Shown here piece after piece: positions 27,624 to 37,420 of a stretch of DNA of 55,507 bases (its first letter is position 1; each line of letters opens with the position of its first letter). A model generated the notes under the pieces. That model was not told the origin of the DNA. It did no database searches and saw only the letters and a program-made list of their open reading frames with translations. A program made the translations under genes and the position numbers. Source of the DNA: Chrysochromulina parva (Eukaryota; Haptophyta; Prymnesiales; Chrysochromulinaceae); assembly GCA_002887195.1 (NCBI GenBank), contig PJAB01000035.1, positions 1-55,507 on the forward strand. The letters are read 5' to 3'.

Positions 27624-29729
27624 ATGCCTCGCCCGATTTGTACTCCCGAGTACAAATGGGATGCCCGGCGTCTGTCCGCACCCGTAGTGATGCCCGACGT
27701 TCACGTTCAATCTTCGCCGCCGCCGCAATCCAAACTCACGCCGGCACAAGCACGCTCAAAGCGCATCCTCGAGTCCTCGAGGCGACGCATGCCTGACAGT
27801 TCACTTGCCCCTCCCGAAGTCATGCCCGACGCGAATGTAGCCCAAGGCGTGTCGGCGAGACGGCTTCAGATGCAGAATGCCAGGGCAGCCCTCAAGGCAG
27901 TCGCGCAGCAAGACAAGGCCAAGGCCGAGAGTGAGGGTGCTACCGCGGGTTTTGCGGTAAGAAGTGACGCTGCTGCAAAGGAGGAGGAGATGCGGAAGGC
28001 CAAACAGGCCAAGGAGGAGCAAGCGAAGCGTGGGCGTGAGGAGGCTGCCGCCGCGCAAGCTGCGGGCAGGGTTGGCGCGGCCCAAAAGGCCGAGGAGGCG
28101 GCGCGAGCAAAGGAGGCTGCACGAGCAGGCGGCGCGGAGCAGGCGGCGCTCGAGCAGGAGCGGGCGCAGAAGCTCAAATCGGCCAACGCGAGCTTCGAGG
28201 CCGGGAGGCTTATGGTTAAGAAGGTAAAGTATCGGGAGGCGGAGGCGGCGTTCCGGACTGCGCTGCAGATCAGGTCAGAGGTGCTCGGTAAGCGCCACGA
28301 GGAGGTGCTCAAGGTTCAAACGGAGCTCGGCGAGGTGTGCATACGCCAAGACAACCACGTCGAGGCAGCGCGCCTCCTCCACGAGGTCTATGAGAGCTAT
28401 CTAGCGGCCAAGGGGCAGGCGGATGTGATGACCCTCAAAGTGGTCCATTTGCTGGGCAACGCGCTCTCCGCCAGTGCGCGCTACGAGGAAGCCGAGACGC
28501 TCTTGAAGCTCACCATCGACGCGTGCTCCTTGCAGTACGGCCCGAGTGCCAAGAATACGCTCGTTTTCAAGACGGGGCTCGGCTTGCTCTTTGACAAGCA
28601 GGATCGCCTCGAGGACGCAGAGCCCTTGTTGCGTGAGGCTCTGGCGGCGCGCCGGAGGGCAGCCTTGGTGGCCGTTGTGAGCGGCACGCATGATGTGAAC
28701 GACCTGTGCGCCTCGATGGGCAGCCTCGCCGTGGTGCTCCAGAAAAGGAAGCAGCCTGTACCGCTCGCTGAGGCGGAGGCGCTCTATCGAGAGGCGCTCG
28801 AGCTCACGCGCAAGCACGACGAGGGAAAGGAGAGTCGCACGTCCATTGGATTGATGAATAATTTGGCAGCGCTCCTCAAGCCCGAAGCGAGCCGCTCGGA
28901 CGAGGTTGAGCAGCTCTTGCGGCAATGCATCAAGGCCGAGAAAGAGCTCTATGGACCGTCGAACGGCGCGACTCTGAACACCACCGAGCAGCTCGCTTCG
29001 CTCCTGCATCACACCCGAGGCTTACACGCCCAGGCCGAGGAGCTGCTGCGCGACGTTCTTCAGGAACGTCGAGCCGCGCTCGGCCTGATGACCTCTGATG
29101 ACCTCTGATGACCTCTGATGACGTCTGATTGCCTCCCTCATCAGGAACGTCGAGCCGCGCTCGGCCTGGGTCATGAGAGCACGATCACGACGATGGTGAA
29201 CCTGGCGTCTGTCTTCCGTGCCATGGGCCAAACTCCGCAATCGGAAGCGCTGCTCAAGGAGGCGCACGAGGCAAGCCTAAAGGCGCTCGGCGCGGGGCAT
29301 TACAAGACCAAGCTGATCGAAAGGGACTTGACGGGCTTAGGCGCTGGTCCAAAAGGTACAGGAGGCTCCTTCGTGGCCAAAGGGTTCGACATGACGATTA
29401 AGACGCTCGGCGTGGCCTCGGGCTGGCAGGAACTCTTCGATAACTTCGACAATTCGGACGCGGGCCTGGAGGAGGCGTTTGCCAAGGTGGACACAGACAC
29501 GAGCGGCAAGATCGACGCCAAAGAGTTGAAGGCGTACATCCAGAGCAAGTACAAGTCAAACGGCCTTGACGACAAGACCATCGAAATAATGATGGCGGCG
29601 GCGGACACGAACAAAGACGGCGAGATTGACCTCGATGAGTTCAAGATGATCATGCGCGCTGGGGCTGGACCAGGGGCTGGGCCAAGCGTGGAGACAGAAG
29701 AGGAGAGCTTCCGAGCCGGCGGTTTGTAG
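27624..29729 (+). CDS. Kinesin-light-chain-like TPR protein with C-terminal EF-hand pair
   Basis: Two exons, 27624-29063 and 29145-29729, give about 674 residues from the ATG at 27624. Residues about 60-185 are an Ala/Lys/Glu-rich coiled coil. About 190-480 form tetratricopeptide repeats of the kinesin-light-chain type (YREAEAAFRTALQIRSEVLG, YEEAETLLKLTIDACSLQYG, LAEAEALYREALELTRKHDE, HAQAEELLRDVLQERRAALG, QSEALLKEAHEASLKALG). The C-terminus holds two canonical EF-hands (DTDTSGKIDAKEL and DTNKDGEIDLDEF). A stop would interrupt the frame at 29106-29108 unless 81 nt are removed. Removal restores a continuous TPR (VLQ|ERRAALGLGHES). The two domain types in one chain suggest a calcium-responsive adaptor; cargo is unknown. 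Confidence 0.85.
29064..29144 (+). other. Introner-like intron with 28-nt exon duplication (TPR/EF-hand gene)
   Basis: An 81-nt unit. It opens with a copy of the downstream exon and continues with about four TGATGACCTC-type repeats. It closes with TGATTGCCTCCCTCATCAG. The 28 nt at 29060-29087 are repeated exactly at 29141-29168. Splicing anywhere inside the repeat gives the same mRNA. With the CATCAG acceptor, the donor dinucleotide is GA rather than GT or GC. Intron status is inferred from the restored TPR frame and the family resemblance to kinase introns at 42331-42519 and 45265-45469. Confidence 0.75.
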
Positions 29730-30200
29730 GCGCGAGCGGCGAGGCGCCGGCCATGGTTGGTACCCAGCGTACGCACCAGCGCCCTGCCCGGGTCAGTGTG
29801 TGTCCACACCGCACTCCGCACACGACTAACGCACAACCTTATTGCTATAGGATTTTTATCGGCCGGGGATCGTGCTATGCTCAATGCTGTATGCTCGACT
29901 ATCGTTAGAAAAAATGTCGTTTCTCTGGGATGCATCTTTGTACACTTCTGATTCTTAAGAATCGGGTTGTTGAACCGGACGGGACTCGGGAGCGCGACCG
30001 AGCTCCTCCAGCGGTAGACAGCGGGTGTTCCCGCACCCTTTTCGGAAATAAGGCTGAAAATGAGACCGGGCTTCAAGATTTCTAAAGAAGACGTTTCGTG
30101 GCGGCATCGCGTCGTCAAGAGCTCCAAGTCAGGTCAAGGTTTGGCTTGACTTGACTTGACGACTCCTCGCCTGTACATCACAAAAAGGTCCGCGCTGACA
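29730..30200. other. Intergenic, upstream of BCD1
   Basis: About 470 bp. It includes an AT-richer part (29840-29960) that may be the 3' end region of the TPR/EF-hand gene, and the pentamer array directly before BCD1. No gene is seen. Confidence 0.45.
30144..30160 (-). promoter_or_regulatory. TCAAG/CTTGA pentamer array before BCD1
   Basis: Three tandem CTTGA units (TCAAG on the other strand) end 40 bp before the BCD1 ATG, partly palindromic with AAGTCAGGTCAAG just upstream. This is the same pentamer as at 4146, 6387 and 34435. Confidence 0.35.
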
Positions 30201-31187
30201 ATGGACGGCGACGACGTCGCCTCGAGGGCGGCGGACGAGGAGCCTCCTCCGCCGGTCCGACCCCCGGTCGCTCGCTGCGCGTGCGGCGAGCCCGCCAAAT
30301 ACCGCTGCCCCGCATGCGACACGCGTTCGTGCTCCGCCGCGTGCGTCGACTTGCATAAGCAAAACCGGCCTTGCACGGGCAAGCGCAATGTGGCTGAGTA
30401 CCACGCGATTGGCGAGTTTGACGATCTCGTGGTGCATCGCGATTACCAGTTCTTGGAAGACGTGGGGCGTGCCGTCGACAGCAGCAAGCGCGTGCGCCGC
30501 GATGTGGAGCCGGCCGAGGGCCGGCGTGGATATTCTCTGCCACCCGCCCGGCACCAGCTGCTGCAGCGCGCGCTCGAGCGGGGCGTCCATTTGGAGCTGC
30601 TGCCGCACGGTATGCAGCGGCAGCGTGAGAACACGTCGCGCTATGATGCCCGCCGGCGGCACATCTGCTGGCGCGTCGAGCTCGACTTTGGCGTCGCGGG
30701 TGTGCGGCACATCTTGCCAAGCGTGGTGGACAGCACGACGCTGCGCGAGCTGCTGCGAGACCTTATCGGGCTGAGTGGGGAGCCGAGCGGCAGCACGGGC
30801 GCGGAGCATGCGGGCAACAGCGCCAGCGCCAGCAATGGTGGTGGCGGCGGCGGTGTTGCCGCCGCCGGCGATGCGAGTACGAACCCTCCTAGCGCAGCTA
30901 CAGCACCTGCGGCAGCGCCAGCGGCGCCGTCGCACCGACGCGACGGTGGGCAGCGTGCGGTGCTGCGCCACAAGCTGCGAGCGTACGCGGCGGCGGGCGA
31001 GAAGCAGCTGGTGGTCTTCATGGCCGTGCCCCACCGGCGCGGCGCAGCCGACGAGCGCTTCTACAGCCTGCCGCTCGTCGCCACGCTGCTCGACGCGCTG
31101 CACGGCAAGACGCTGATCGAGTTCCCGACGTTGCACGTGGCGATTCGCGATGGGTCGGAGAAGCAGCGCTTCCCGACGATGGGCTGA
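30201..31187 (+). CDS. BCD1: Box C/D snoRNA protein 1 (HIT zinc-finger)
   Basis: 328 residues from the ATG at 30201. Residues about 27-63 are a zf-HIT finger: CACGEPAKYRCPACDTRSCS followed by AACVDLHKQNRPC, with the C2-C2-C2-HC pattern complete. The region after it is typical of BCD1/ZNHIT6: EFDDLVVHRDYQFLEDVGRA, then LPPARHQLLQRALERGVHLE, LLPHGMQRQRENTSRY and ICWRVELDFG. The C-terminus (LPLVATLLDALHGKTLIEFP) also fits. BCD1 is needed for assembly of box C/D snoRNPs in the nucleus. A low-complexity Ala/Gly insert at about 205-250 separates the two conserved blocks. Confidence 0.92.
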   Translation: MDGDDVASRAADEEPPPPVRPPVARCACGEPAKYRCPACDTRSCSAACVDLHKQNRPCTGKRNVAEYHAIGEFDDLVVHRDYQFLEDVGRAVDSSKRVRRDVEPAEGRRGYSLPPARHQLLQRALERGVHLELLPHGMQRQRENTSRYDARRRHICWRVELDFGVAGVRHILPSVVDSTTLRELLRDLIGLSGEPSGSTGAEHAGNSASASNGGGGGGVAAAGDASTNPPSAATAPAAAPAAPSHRRDGGQRAVLRHKLRAYAAAGEKQLVVFMAVPHRRGAADERFYSLPLVATLLDALHGKTLIEFPTLHVAIRDGSEKQRFPTMG

Positions 31188-31305
31188 TCCCGCGGTCTGC
31201 ATGGGGCTGCAGATCGTGGTGTGCCCTTTTTTTCTTTTTGCGCGCTTGACTTCTTCACAATCACAGCTTTTAGAATCTCCTTTTTTGGGCCTTCTTGAAC
31301 TCCGA

Positions 31306-32244
31306 ATGGGCCGAGTGTTGTTGCTCCTTGCGGCAAGGACCTTGGCAGCGGCGTTTACAAGCTTTCACACTACGGCGTTTGTAGCGGCGCCGGAGTGGCA
31401 CGGCGTAGGGCTGCATGGCCTGCTGAGCGCGAAGGAGGCCGCTCCAGATGCACCGTTGATGCTCTTTGACCGGCATCTCGAGAAGAATGGGGGCTTCTCG
31501 ATGCACACGGCCATGCAGAATTCTGTGGCTGCAGCCGGCTCCAAGCTCAACTGCACCAAACTCTTTGGCTACCAGATCAATAACAAGGACTGGGTCGAGA
31601 TGGCGTCGTTGCTCACGCAGAAGCAGAGCATCTGCGTGGACGGGCACTCGCCAGTCCCGTCGGACTGGCTGCAGCGCGCGCGCGCTGTCGCGTCCGAGGT
31701 GGCGGCAACGGGCACGACACCGCGCGTGCTGACGACGCTGCGCATCCGCAAACCGACAGATCATTACCGCTCCTTTTATGAGTGGGATCAGGTGCCGCGC
31801 ATGAACCAGAAGTGGGCGACGAACGTGAGCCTGATCGAATTCATCATGATGACGCCCGACCTGCAGGCCTCGACGTTGCTCGAAAGCAACCGGGCGGTGC
31901 TCGCGCAGCACCGCAAGGGCGCGACCGAGCCGCTCAGCGCGAGCGAGTGCGCGGCGGCGCTCGAGACCGCGGCAGACGTCGACCTGCTCACAACGACGGA
32001 GGCCATGACGGAGTTCTGGCCTGTGCTGCGCCGGCTGACGGAGTTCGCGCTACCCGAGGAGCACATCCACGAGGGGCCGAAGCGCTTTGGCTGCTGCGGC
32101 CCGGCCGTCTCGCTCCTCGTCGATAAGGTCGAGCAGGCGACGCGCACGATGGCGCCCTGCGACTGGATGCTGTATGAGATGGCGCAACATGCCACCAGCA
32201 AGCTGCTCGACGAGTGGAGGACACTCTCTGATGCTAAAGAGTAG
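31306..32244 (+). CDS. Secretory-pathway sulfotransferase-like protein
   Basis: 312 residues from the ATG at 31306. The start MGRVLLLLAARTLAAAFTSF is a signal peptide or anchor. The sequence LMLFDRHLEKNGGFSMHTAM resembles the 5'-phosphosulfate loop of carbohydrate sulfotransferases (family consensus HxxKTGGTT/S). TTLRIRKPTDHYRSFYEWDQ resembles the 3'-phosphate site (RDPxxRxxSxYxW). Both are weakened at key positions (KNGG for KTGG; RKP for RDP), so activity is uncertain. Three cysteines near GCCGPAV and CDWML may form disulfides. Location is probably Golgi or secreted. It runs in tandem 118 bp after BCD1, an unrelated function. Confidence 0.6.
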   Translation: MGRVLLLLAARTLAAAFTSFHTTAFVAAPEWHGVGLHGLLSAKEAAPDAPLMLFDRHLEKNGGFSMHTAMQNSVAAAGSKLNCTKLFGYQINNKDWVEMASLLTQKQSICVDGHSPVPSDWLQRARAVASEVAATGTTPRVLTTLRIRKPTDHYRSFYEWDQVPRMNQKWATNVSLIEFIMMTPDLQASTLLESNRAVLAQHRKGATEPLSASECAAALETAADVDLLTTTEAMTEFWPVLRRLTEFALPEEHIHEGPKRFGCCGPAVSLLVDKVEQATRTMAPCDWMLYEMAQHATSKLLDEWRTLSDAKE

Positions 32245-32675
32245 TGAGCGGCAGAGCCGTGTACATGTAGAGAGTAGAGTTTAGAGAGTGGCAACCGTGC
32301 AACTAATTGTCTTCCAAGCGCTATAGGCGCGGCGGCTACACCGCAACCGCATCGTACTCCATCGTACCGCTAGTCGCTCCTGGCAACCATCCGTGTCGCG
32401 CCAATCGGACGTGTGAAATCGCACAGAAATAAGCCCTCCGCCCACGTGCTGGCCTCTTTCGGGCGGACGGGGTCAGCAGTGGCTTGCGCAGCTGGAACGC
32501 GGCCGGAGAGCATACGCTGCACACGTGCACAGAGCCACAGACAGTCAGAAAAAGCCCGCCACACGCATGCGCGTAGGAGCCCCGAACCACGCAGATTGCG
32601 TCACCGGGCGCGCAGTGGACCGCCCGGCTGCCGGCGGTGAGCGACCGCGCATCATTGAGCACGTCCACGGAAGAC
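32245..32675. other. Intergenic between converging genes
   Basis: About 430 bp separating the 3' ends of the sulfotransferase-like gene and FNTB. No coding or structural signal is recognised. Confidence 0.45.
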
Positions 32676-34418
32676 TCACGCGAGGGTTGTCGCCGGCTGT
32701 GGCCGCATCAGCGACGATGGCAGCGGCGGCAGTGGCAGCTCTCGCGACCACTCGAGGGCAGCCTCGACCTTGGGCGCACTCACGTTATAAACCGGGTTGA
32801 CGAATCCCAAAGCCGTCTTCCAGTGGGCTGGGCTGGTCGCGGGGCGTGTGCCCGCGGTGGCAGGATCGGGCTCTGGCTCTGCCGCCGCCACGGCGAGCCC
32901 CGAGAGGCAGTAGCACGTGTGATAGTAGTCGCGGCTGCGAGGCACAGTGGTCGATCAGAGGAGCATGGGGTGAGAGCGGCAGGCTGTGGGGAGCATCGGG
33001 TGGGAGCGGGCAGGCAGTGGGCGGCAGGCAGTGGGCAAAGGGGCAGCTTTGGGATTCGTCAACGGCAGGCTGTGGGCGGCAGGCAGTGGGCAAAGGGGCA
33101 GCCGAGTTGCAGCCGGGGCCAGAGGGCAACCGAGCTCCAAGGCCAAGAGGTATGAGGGGTCGAGAGAGCGAGCGGCGCACCCACGGCCGGGCTTGTCACG
33201 CAGCCCCCCATTCGACTGCTGGCAGCAGACGAACAGATAGTCGAGCAAGCCATCTGTGGAGAAGAGCGAAGCGATCCCTCCAGAGGGAAGCTCGGCGGTG
33301 CGTGTGAGCGCCGCCTCGAGCAACGGGAATGCACCGCCTTGCCAGAAGGAGTAGCACCCATCGACGAGCTTGTTTGTGCGGCCTTGGAAGCCGCCGTGCA
33401 CGCCCATCTGCCGCTCGACCAGCCAGCGGGTCAGCGGTGGCACCCGAAGGAGCTCGACACGGTCGAGGAGCACCATGGACGCGAGGCCGCAAAAGGTATA
33501 GCCGCCGTGCGCCTCCTCTCCAGGCGTCGCGCCGATCCCGCCCTCATAAGTTTGACATGACGCGATCCACTCCGCGGCACCACGGCGGAGCTCGTCGTCG
33601 AGCAGGTTGGTCAACGATGCCACCGCCAGCGCGGTATAGACGCCGCGCACGTCGCACTCACCGTCGTCGTGCATGCTGAAGCTGCCGTCGGGCCTTTTCA
33701 TGCGCCGCAGGAAGACTCGTAGCGACGCGCGGTCGATGGCGGCAAGTGCGGCGGGCGTGCCAATCGTCACCAGCGTGTTGATCGCAGCGTACGTGGGTGC
33801 CAGGTGCGCAATCTGGCCCGGATGCGCCCCCCCGGCGAAGCCACCAGTGCCTGGCACCTGGCAGCGCCTGAGGAAGCCGACGACATTGTCGGCCTCGTCG
33901 CCTCGCAGCGCGTGGCTCGGCCCAAGGAGCTCGAGCGAATGGGAGATCCAGTAGGTGAGCCACGGACGCGATGCGTCGAGGCTCACGTAGCCGGCCGCAA
34001 GCGAGCCGAGCCCGGCTTTTAGGTATGCGGCGTGTTCAGTTCGGCAGAAGGATACGCTGCGATCGCGTGCGCACGTAAGGCAGGTCGTCAGAAGCGGGAT
34101 GGGACGGCATGCGCATGGCTCGTTATCGTTCACTCTCTGCCGGGAGGCGCACGATTCACGGCTGAGGCTGCCGTCCGGATTGATCCATTCTTCAAAGACC
34201 GCGCGGCATGCATCCTCGGTCTTGAGCTGCTCATTCGTCGAGTGCGTGGGCAGGCCGTCGTCGTACGTCGACTCCCAGAAGGTCGCCATCGGCAACGCAG
34301 TCGCGTGAACCAATTTGAGAACCGTGAACGTTTTGATGTCAGGGTGGAGGTTTGCATCGACGACAAGCGGAAGCCAACCATTTGAATCCTGAAGAGGTCC
34401 CACCGATGGCTTCACCAT
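32676..34418 (-). CDS. FNTB: Protein farnesyltransferase subunit beta
   Basis: Two exons on the minus strand, 33181-34418 and 32676-32934, give about 498 residues from the ATG at 34418. The alpha-alpha barrel repeats are clear: GGFAGGAHPGQIAHLAPTYA, DGSFSMHDDGECDVRGVYTA, CQTYEGGIGATPGEEAHGGY and RQMGVHGGFQGRTNKLVDGC. The zinc ligands are Asp and Cys in DGCYSFWQGG and His in exon 2 (YYHTCYCLSGL). The diphosphate-binding residues in QGRTNK are kept. The last exon is essential because it carries the zinc His and the NPVYNV end. Reading through instead gives a Cys/Pro-rich tail with no family similarity. The enzyme attaches farnesyl to CaaX proteins with an alpha subunit not in this window. It is divergent from CDK11, 116 bp away. 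Confidence 0.95.
32935..33180 (-). other. Repeat-filled intron of FNTB
   Basis: 246 nt, donor GTGG|GTGCGC, acceptor CCTCGCAG|CCGCGAC, phase 2. The joined protein reads KPGRGRDYYHT, matching the family spacing. The intron consists largely of a tandemly repeated block of about 50 nt (GGCAGGCTGTGGG, then GGCAGGCAGTGGGCAAAGG). It contains an 18-nt inverted copy of FNTB exon 2 sequence (33046-33063 against 32796-32813). Confidence 0.85.
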
Positions 34419-34434
34419 TGACCTGTATCGTCGA

Positions 34435-34452
34435 GACTTGACTTGTCTTGAC
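34435..34452. promoter_or_regulatory. Pentamer array in the FNTB/CDK11 divergent promoter
   Basis: GACTTGACTTGTCTTGAC, i.e. three to four TCAAG/CTTGA pentamers, lies in the 116-bp gap between the two ATGs. The gap is so short that promoters and 5' leaders of both genes must overlap. Confidence 0.4.
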
Positions 34453-34534
34453 TCACGAGGCACAGCGGACGTGTCGCACGCCCGGCGGTCCACGGTCGTG
34501 GCCCTGCCCTTCTGTGCGCCTCCCTGGTCGCGCA

Positions 34535-36010
34535 ATGTCGTCTCCTAATTCCAAGCGCCGCCGCACAGATGGCCGTGGAGATGACTTCCACGATGGGCCC
34601 CTTCCACGACACCCACTCGGCACCTCCCGATGGAACGGCCCTGATTCGGATTCAGATGAGGATGCCGCACCGCCCGCTGCCAAAACGGCGGCCGCAGGCA
34701 GTTCGAGCCTTGATCACATGCGCAAGAATCTTGAGGACTTCAAACGCCTTGGTGGTGGCTCTGCGGAGACCACGGAGGCTGTTGTGGACGGTGGGGGGGT
34801 GCTTGGGAGTGCATCGAGCCCTGCACTTAGCACGACGCCGACTGGGGTGGAAGCTGAGGTCAGATGCTGCATCGATGCTGCTGGGTGCGCCGCCACGATA
34901 GGATCCTCGGATACTGGGCCGTCGACGCTGAGCCTGGGCGAATCTGCACGTGATCCAGCTGCACCGCTGCAGAGCGGCCGCATATCCTGTCTACCTCCGA
35001 TGTACCGCGGTCGCTGCCGTGGTGTTGACAAGTTCGAAAAGATTGCGAAGCTCGACGAGGGAACCTACGGCGTGGTATACAAAGCCCGCGAGCGCGACAC
35101 CGGGGATATTGTGGCGCTCAAGCAGATCAAGATGAACCACGCAGGTTCCGAGGGCTTTCCGCCGACGGCGCTGCGAGAGCTCAACATCCTACTTTCCCTC
35201 AAGCACCCACACGTGATCAACACACGCGAGATGGTCGTGGGCGACACGCTGGATAAGATCTTCATGGTGATGGACTTCATGGAGCATGACGTGAAGCAGC
35301 TCATGGCGGCGATGCGCTCGCCTTTCACCGAGGCCGAGGTGAAGCGCCTGATGCTCGACTTGACCTCTGCCCTCGCCTACTGCCACGATCGTTGGGTGTT
35401 CCATCGCGATCTAAAGACGTCGAACCTGCTGATGAACAACCGCGGCGAGGTGGCCATCTGCGACTTTGGGCTTGCTCGCTATTACCACGAGCCGCTGAAG
35501 ACCTACTCGCCGACGGTGGTCACGCTGTGGTATCGGGCTCCCGAGGTGCTCTTGGCGGACGGCGGGAGAGGTGAGAAGACGACGTACGGCCCCGCTGTCG
35601 ATGTGTGGTCACTCGGCTGCATTTTCGCGGAGCTTGTGCTCCGCGCGCCGCTACTCAACGGCCAGGGCGAGATCGATCAGGTCAAGCGCATCTTCGAGCT
35701 CCTGGGCACGCCCGATGAAGAAACGTGGCCGGGCTGCACCGCGCTGCACTTTCTGCGCAAGTACCCGCAGCGGCGCCAGCCGTTCAATCGGTTACGCGAC
35801 AAGTTCAAGCGTGCGACCTTCACCTCGGCCACCGCTCTCTCCGAGGCAGGGCTCGACTTGATGCTGAAGATGCTCACGCTCGACCCGAACCAGCGCCTCT
35901 CGGCGCGCGAGGCGCTCAATCACCCGTACTTCCGTGAGGAGCCTCCCCCTAAGCCACACCACCTTATGCCCACCTTTCCGTCGACGCATCGGTCAGATGC
36001 GCGTCGTTGA
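34535..36010 (+). CDS. CDK11: CDK11 (PITSLRE-type) cyclin-dependent kinase
   Basis: 491 residues from the ATG at 34535. A disordered, basic/acidic N-terminus of about 165 residues starts MSSPNSKRRRTDGRGDD. The kinase domain follows: EKIAKLDEGTYGVVYKARER (Gly loop), VALKQIKM (catalytic Lys), PPTALRE in place of PITSLRE, HRDLKTSNLLM, CDFGLARYY, and an activation loop TYSPTVVTLWYRAPEVLL with the activating Thr region conserved. The tail LNHPYFREEPPPKPHHLMPT is the characteristic CDK11 ending (FRExPxP...FPT). CDK11 with cyclin L acts in transcription and pre-mRNA splicing in the nucleus. All catalytic residues are present. Confidence 0.93.
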   Translation: MSSPNSKRRRTDGRGDDFHDGPLPRHPLGTSRWNGPDSDSDEDAAPPAAKTAAAGSSSLDHMRKNLEDFKRLGGGSAETTEAVVDGGGVLGSASSPALSTTPTGVEAEVRCCIDAAGCAATIGSSDTGPSTLSLGESARDPAAPLQSGRISCLPPMYRGRCRGVDKFEKIAKLDEGTYGVVYKARERDTGDIVALKQIKMNHAGSEGFPPTALRELNILLSLKHPHVINTREMVVGDTLDKIFMVMDFMEHDVKQLMAAMRSPFTEAEVKRLMLDLTSALAYCHDRWVFHRDLKTSNLLMNNRGEVAICDFGLARYYHEPLKTYSPTVVTLWYRAPEVLLADGGRGEKTTYGPAVDVWSLGCIFAELVLRAPLLNGQGEIDQVKRIFELLGTPDEETWPGCTALHFLRKYPQRRQPFNRLRDKFKRATFTSATALSEAGLDLMLKMLTLDPNQRLSAREALNHPYFREEPPPKPHHLMPTFPSTHRSDARR

Positions 36011-37420
36011 TGACGACCGCGGCGCCCTTGAGCCTTGGCTTTGTCTGGCGCGTGGGGCGTGAAGCTACACGGCACGGAGGAGTCGTGGAACCCTCCATGT
36101 GGAACCCTCCCTGTGGAACCCTCCGTCTTTGCCATCTGGTCGATTCGGGCGTCACACACATAAGGTTTGTCTAACGTACTTATCTATTTAATGTTGACTC
36201 CTAGACGTTGGCTTAGTGTTTCGTTTCAAGTCCCAATGTTGTTTAATGTTCAGGCAGCGCGCGGACAGTTAGTTTTGTTCGGTCGATACTTTGTCTTTGA
36301 TCTTTTGTTTGTATATATAAAACGGTAATCGACTAATGTCAATGAAGAATGATCAAACATCAATGTTCACGATCTCGATCGACGTCGACGCGTCCGGGTC
36401 CGCGCGCGCTAGACCGCCGCAATATATGTTCGAAAGTTCACTAGCAAGAGCATCTCGGCCTCCCTGATACTGCTCGCTACTAACTCGCTGAAGATCGTGC
36501 GCGTTTCTGGCGGGGGCCGGGGCCGTCCTGGATGGCCCCCGCGCCCCCTTGCCTTTCTTGCCCGTTTGCCCAACGCGTGACCCTGAGCGTGAGGATGCAG
36601 GATTTAACGGAGATCTCAACGTTCGCGCCAAGTGCACATCTTCGGGGAATTTCCTCTCGTTCTGCTGTTAAAGATAAAGTTAAGAAAGCTTTCGTTCTGA
36701 GGTTCACATAAGTTCACATTCTGTTGTTCGAGTCATAGTTCGCCAATCACGACATCGTGAGTGTTGCCGGTTCTCGTCGTGAAGGTTGACGTGTTCCGCC
36801 GCGCGTATCGTATGGACTATGGTTGTCCGTTGCGCCCTTGTCCGGTCGCGGTCCGTCGCGAAGCTCGATACAACGCTCATGATCGGACATGCGCGCCGGA
36901 CGCGGCGGAGCGCGGGGACGCGCCGGCGCGCTGTTCGAGTGTTTTCCTCCTCTTAACGATTAGACAACTCTACACCCACACCCACACATGTACGAGATAC
37001 CGAATACGTGTTGCCGAGTTGTGTTTCGAGCTGCTTGCTCTCTCTGGTGCTGGCTACATGCCCGATTTCCGCTCCCCCGTCCCCGCCGCGGTCTCCCCCG
37101 GAGCGGCACGCACTTCCACTCGGGACGACGCGGAGCCACCGAACACACGCTGCACCGCACGACACGACACCCCCGCCGACATGGACACGAGACATATCAT
37201 TCGGATCCGCGCATTATCTTTGAGGGAGAGGGGTCAGGGGTATGTGCGCAGGGTGTCGCCGTCGCACCGTCCGGTGCTGCTGGAGCTGAACATCTCGCCC
37301 CAGCCGGCATTCACGCCTCGTCACGCCCGCCTGCTGCCATCAAGCCCCCTCGATGCCGCGTATTGAGGAGGCTTAACATCTGCCGACGTACCGGAGATGC
37401 GTAGGAGATGCGAGCCATGC
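36011..37420. other. Largest intergenic gap, AT-rich core
   Basis: About 1.4 kb between converging genes. Near its left end is a 14-nt tandem triplet (36085-36126). An AT-rich segment (about 36160-36360) contains TATATATAAAAC and runs of TTT. The rest is ordinary. No coding domain is recognised on either strand; short frames here look random. Confidence 0.5.
36085..36126 (+). repeat. 14-bp x3 tandem repeat
   Basis: Three head-to-tail units GTGGAACCCTCCNT, differing only at position 13, lie 75 bp after the CDK11 stop. It is probably a non-coding microsatellite in the 3' UTR region. Confidence 0.85.

Noticed and set aside
32955..33180. Read-through C-terminus of FNTB
   Set aside because: The tail is Cys/Pro repeat with no similarity; splicing at 33180/32935 restores the zinc His and the family ending.
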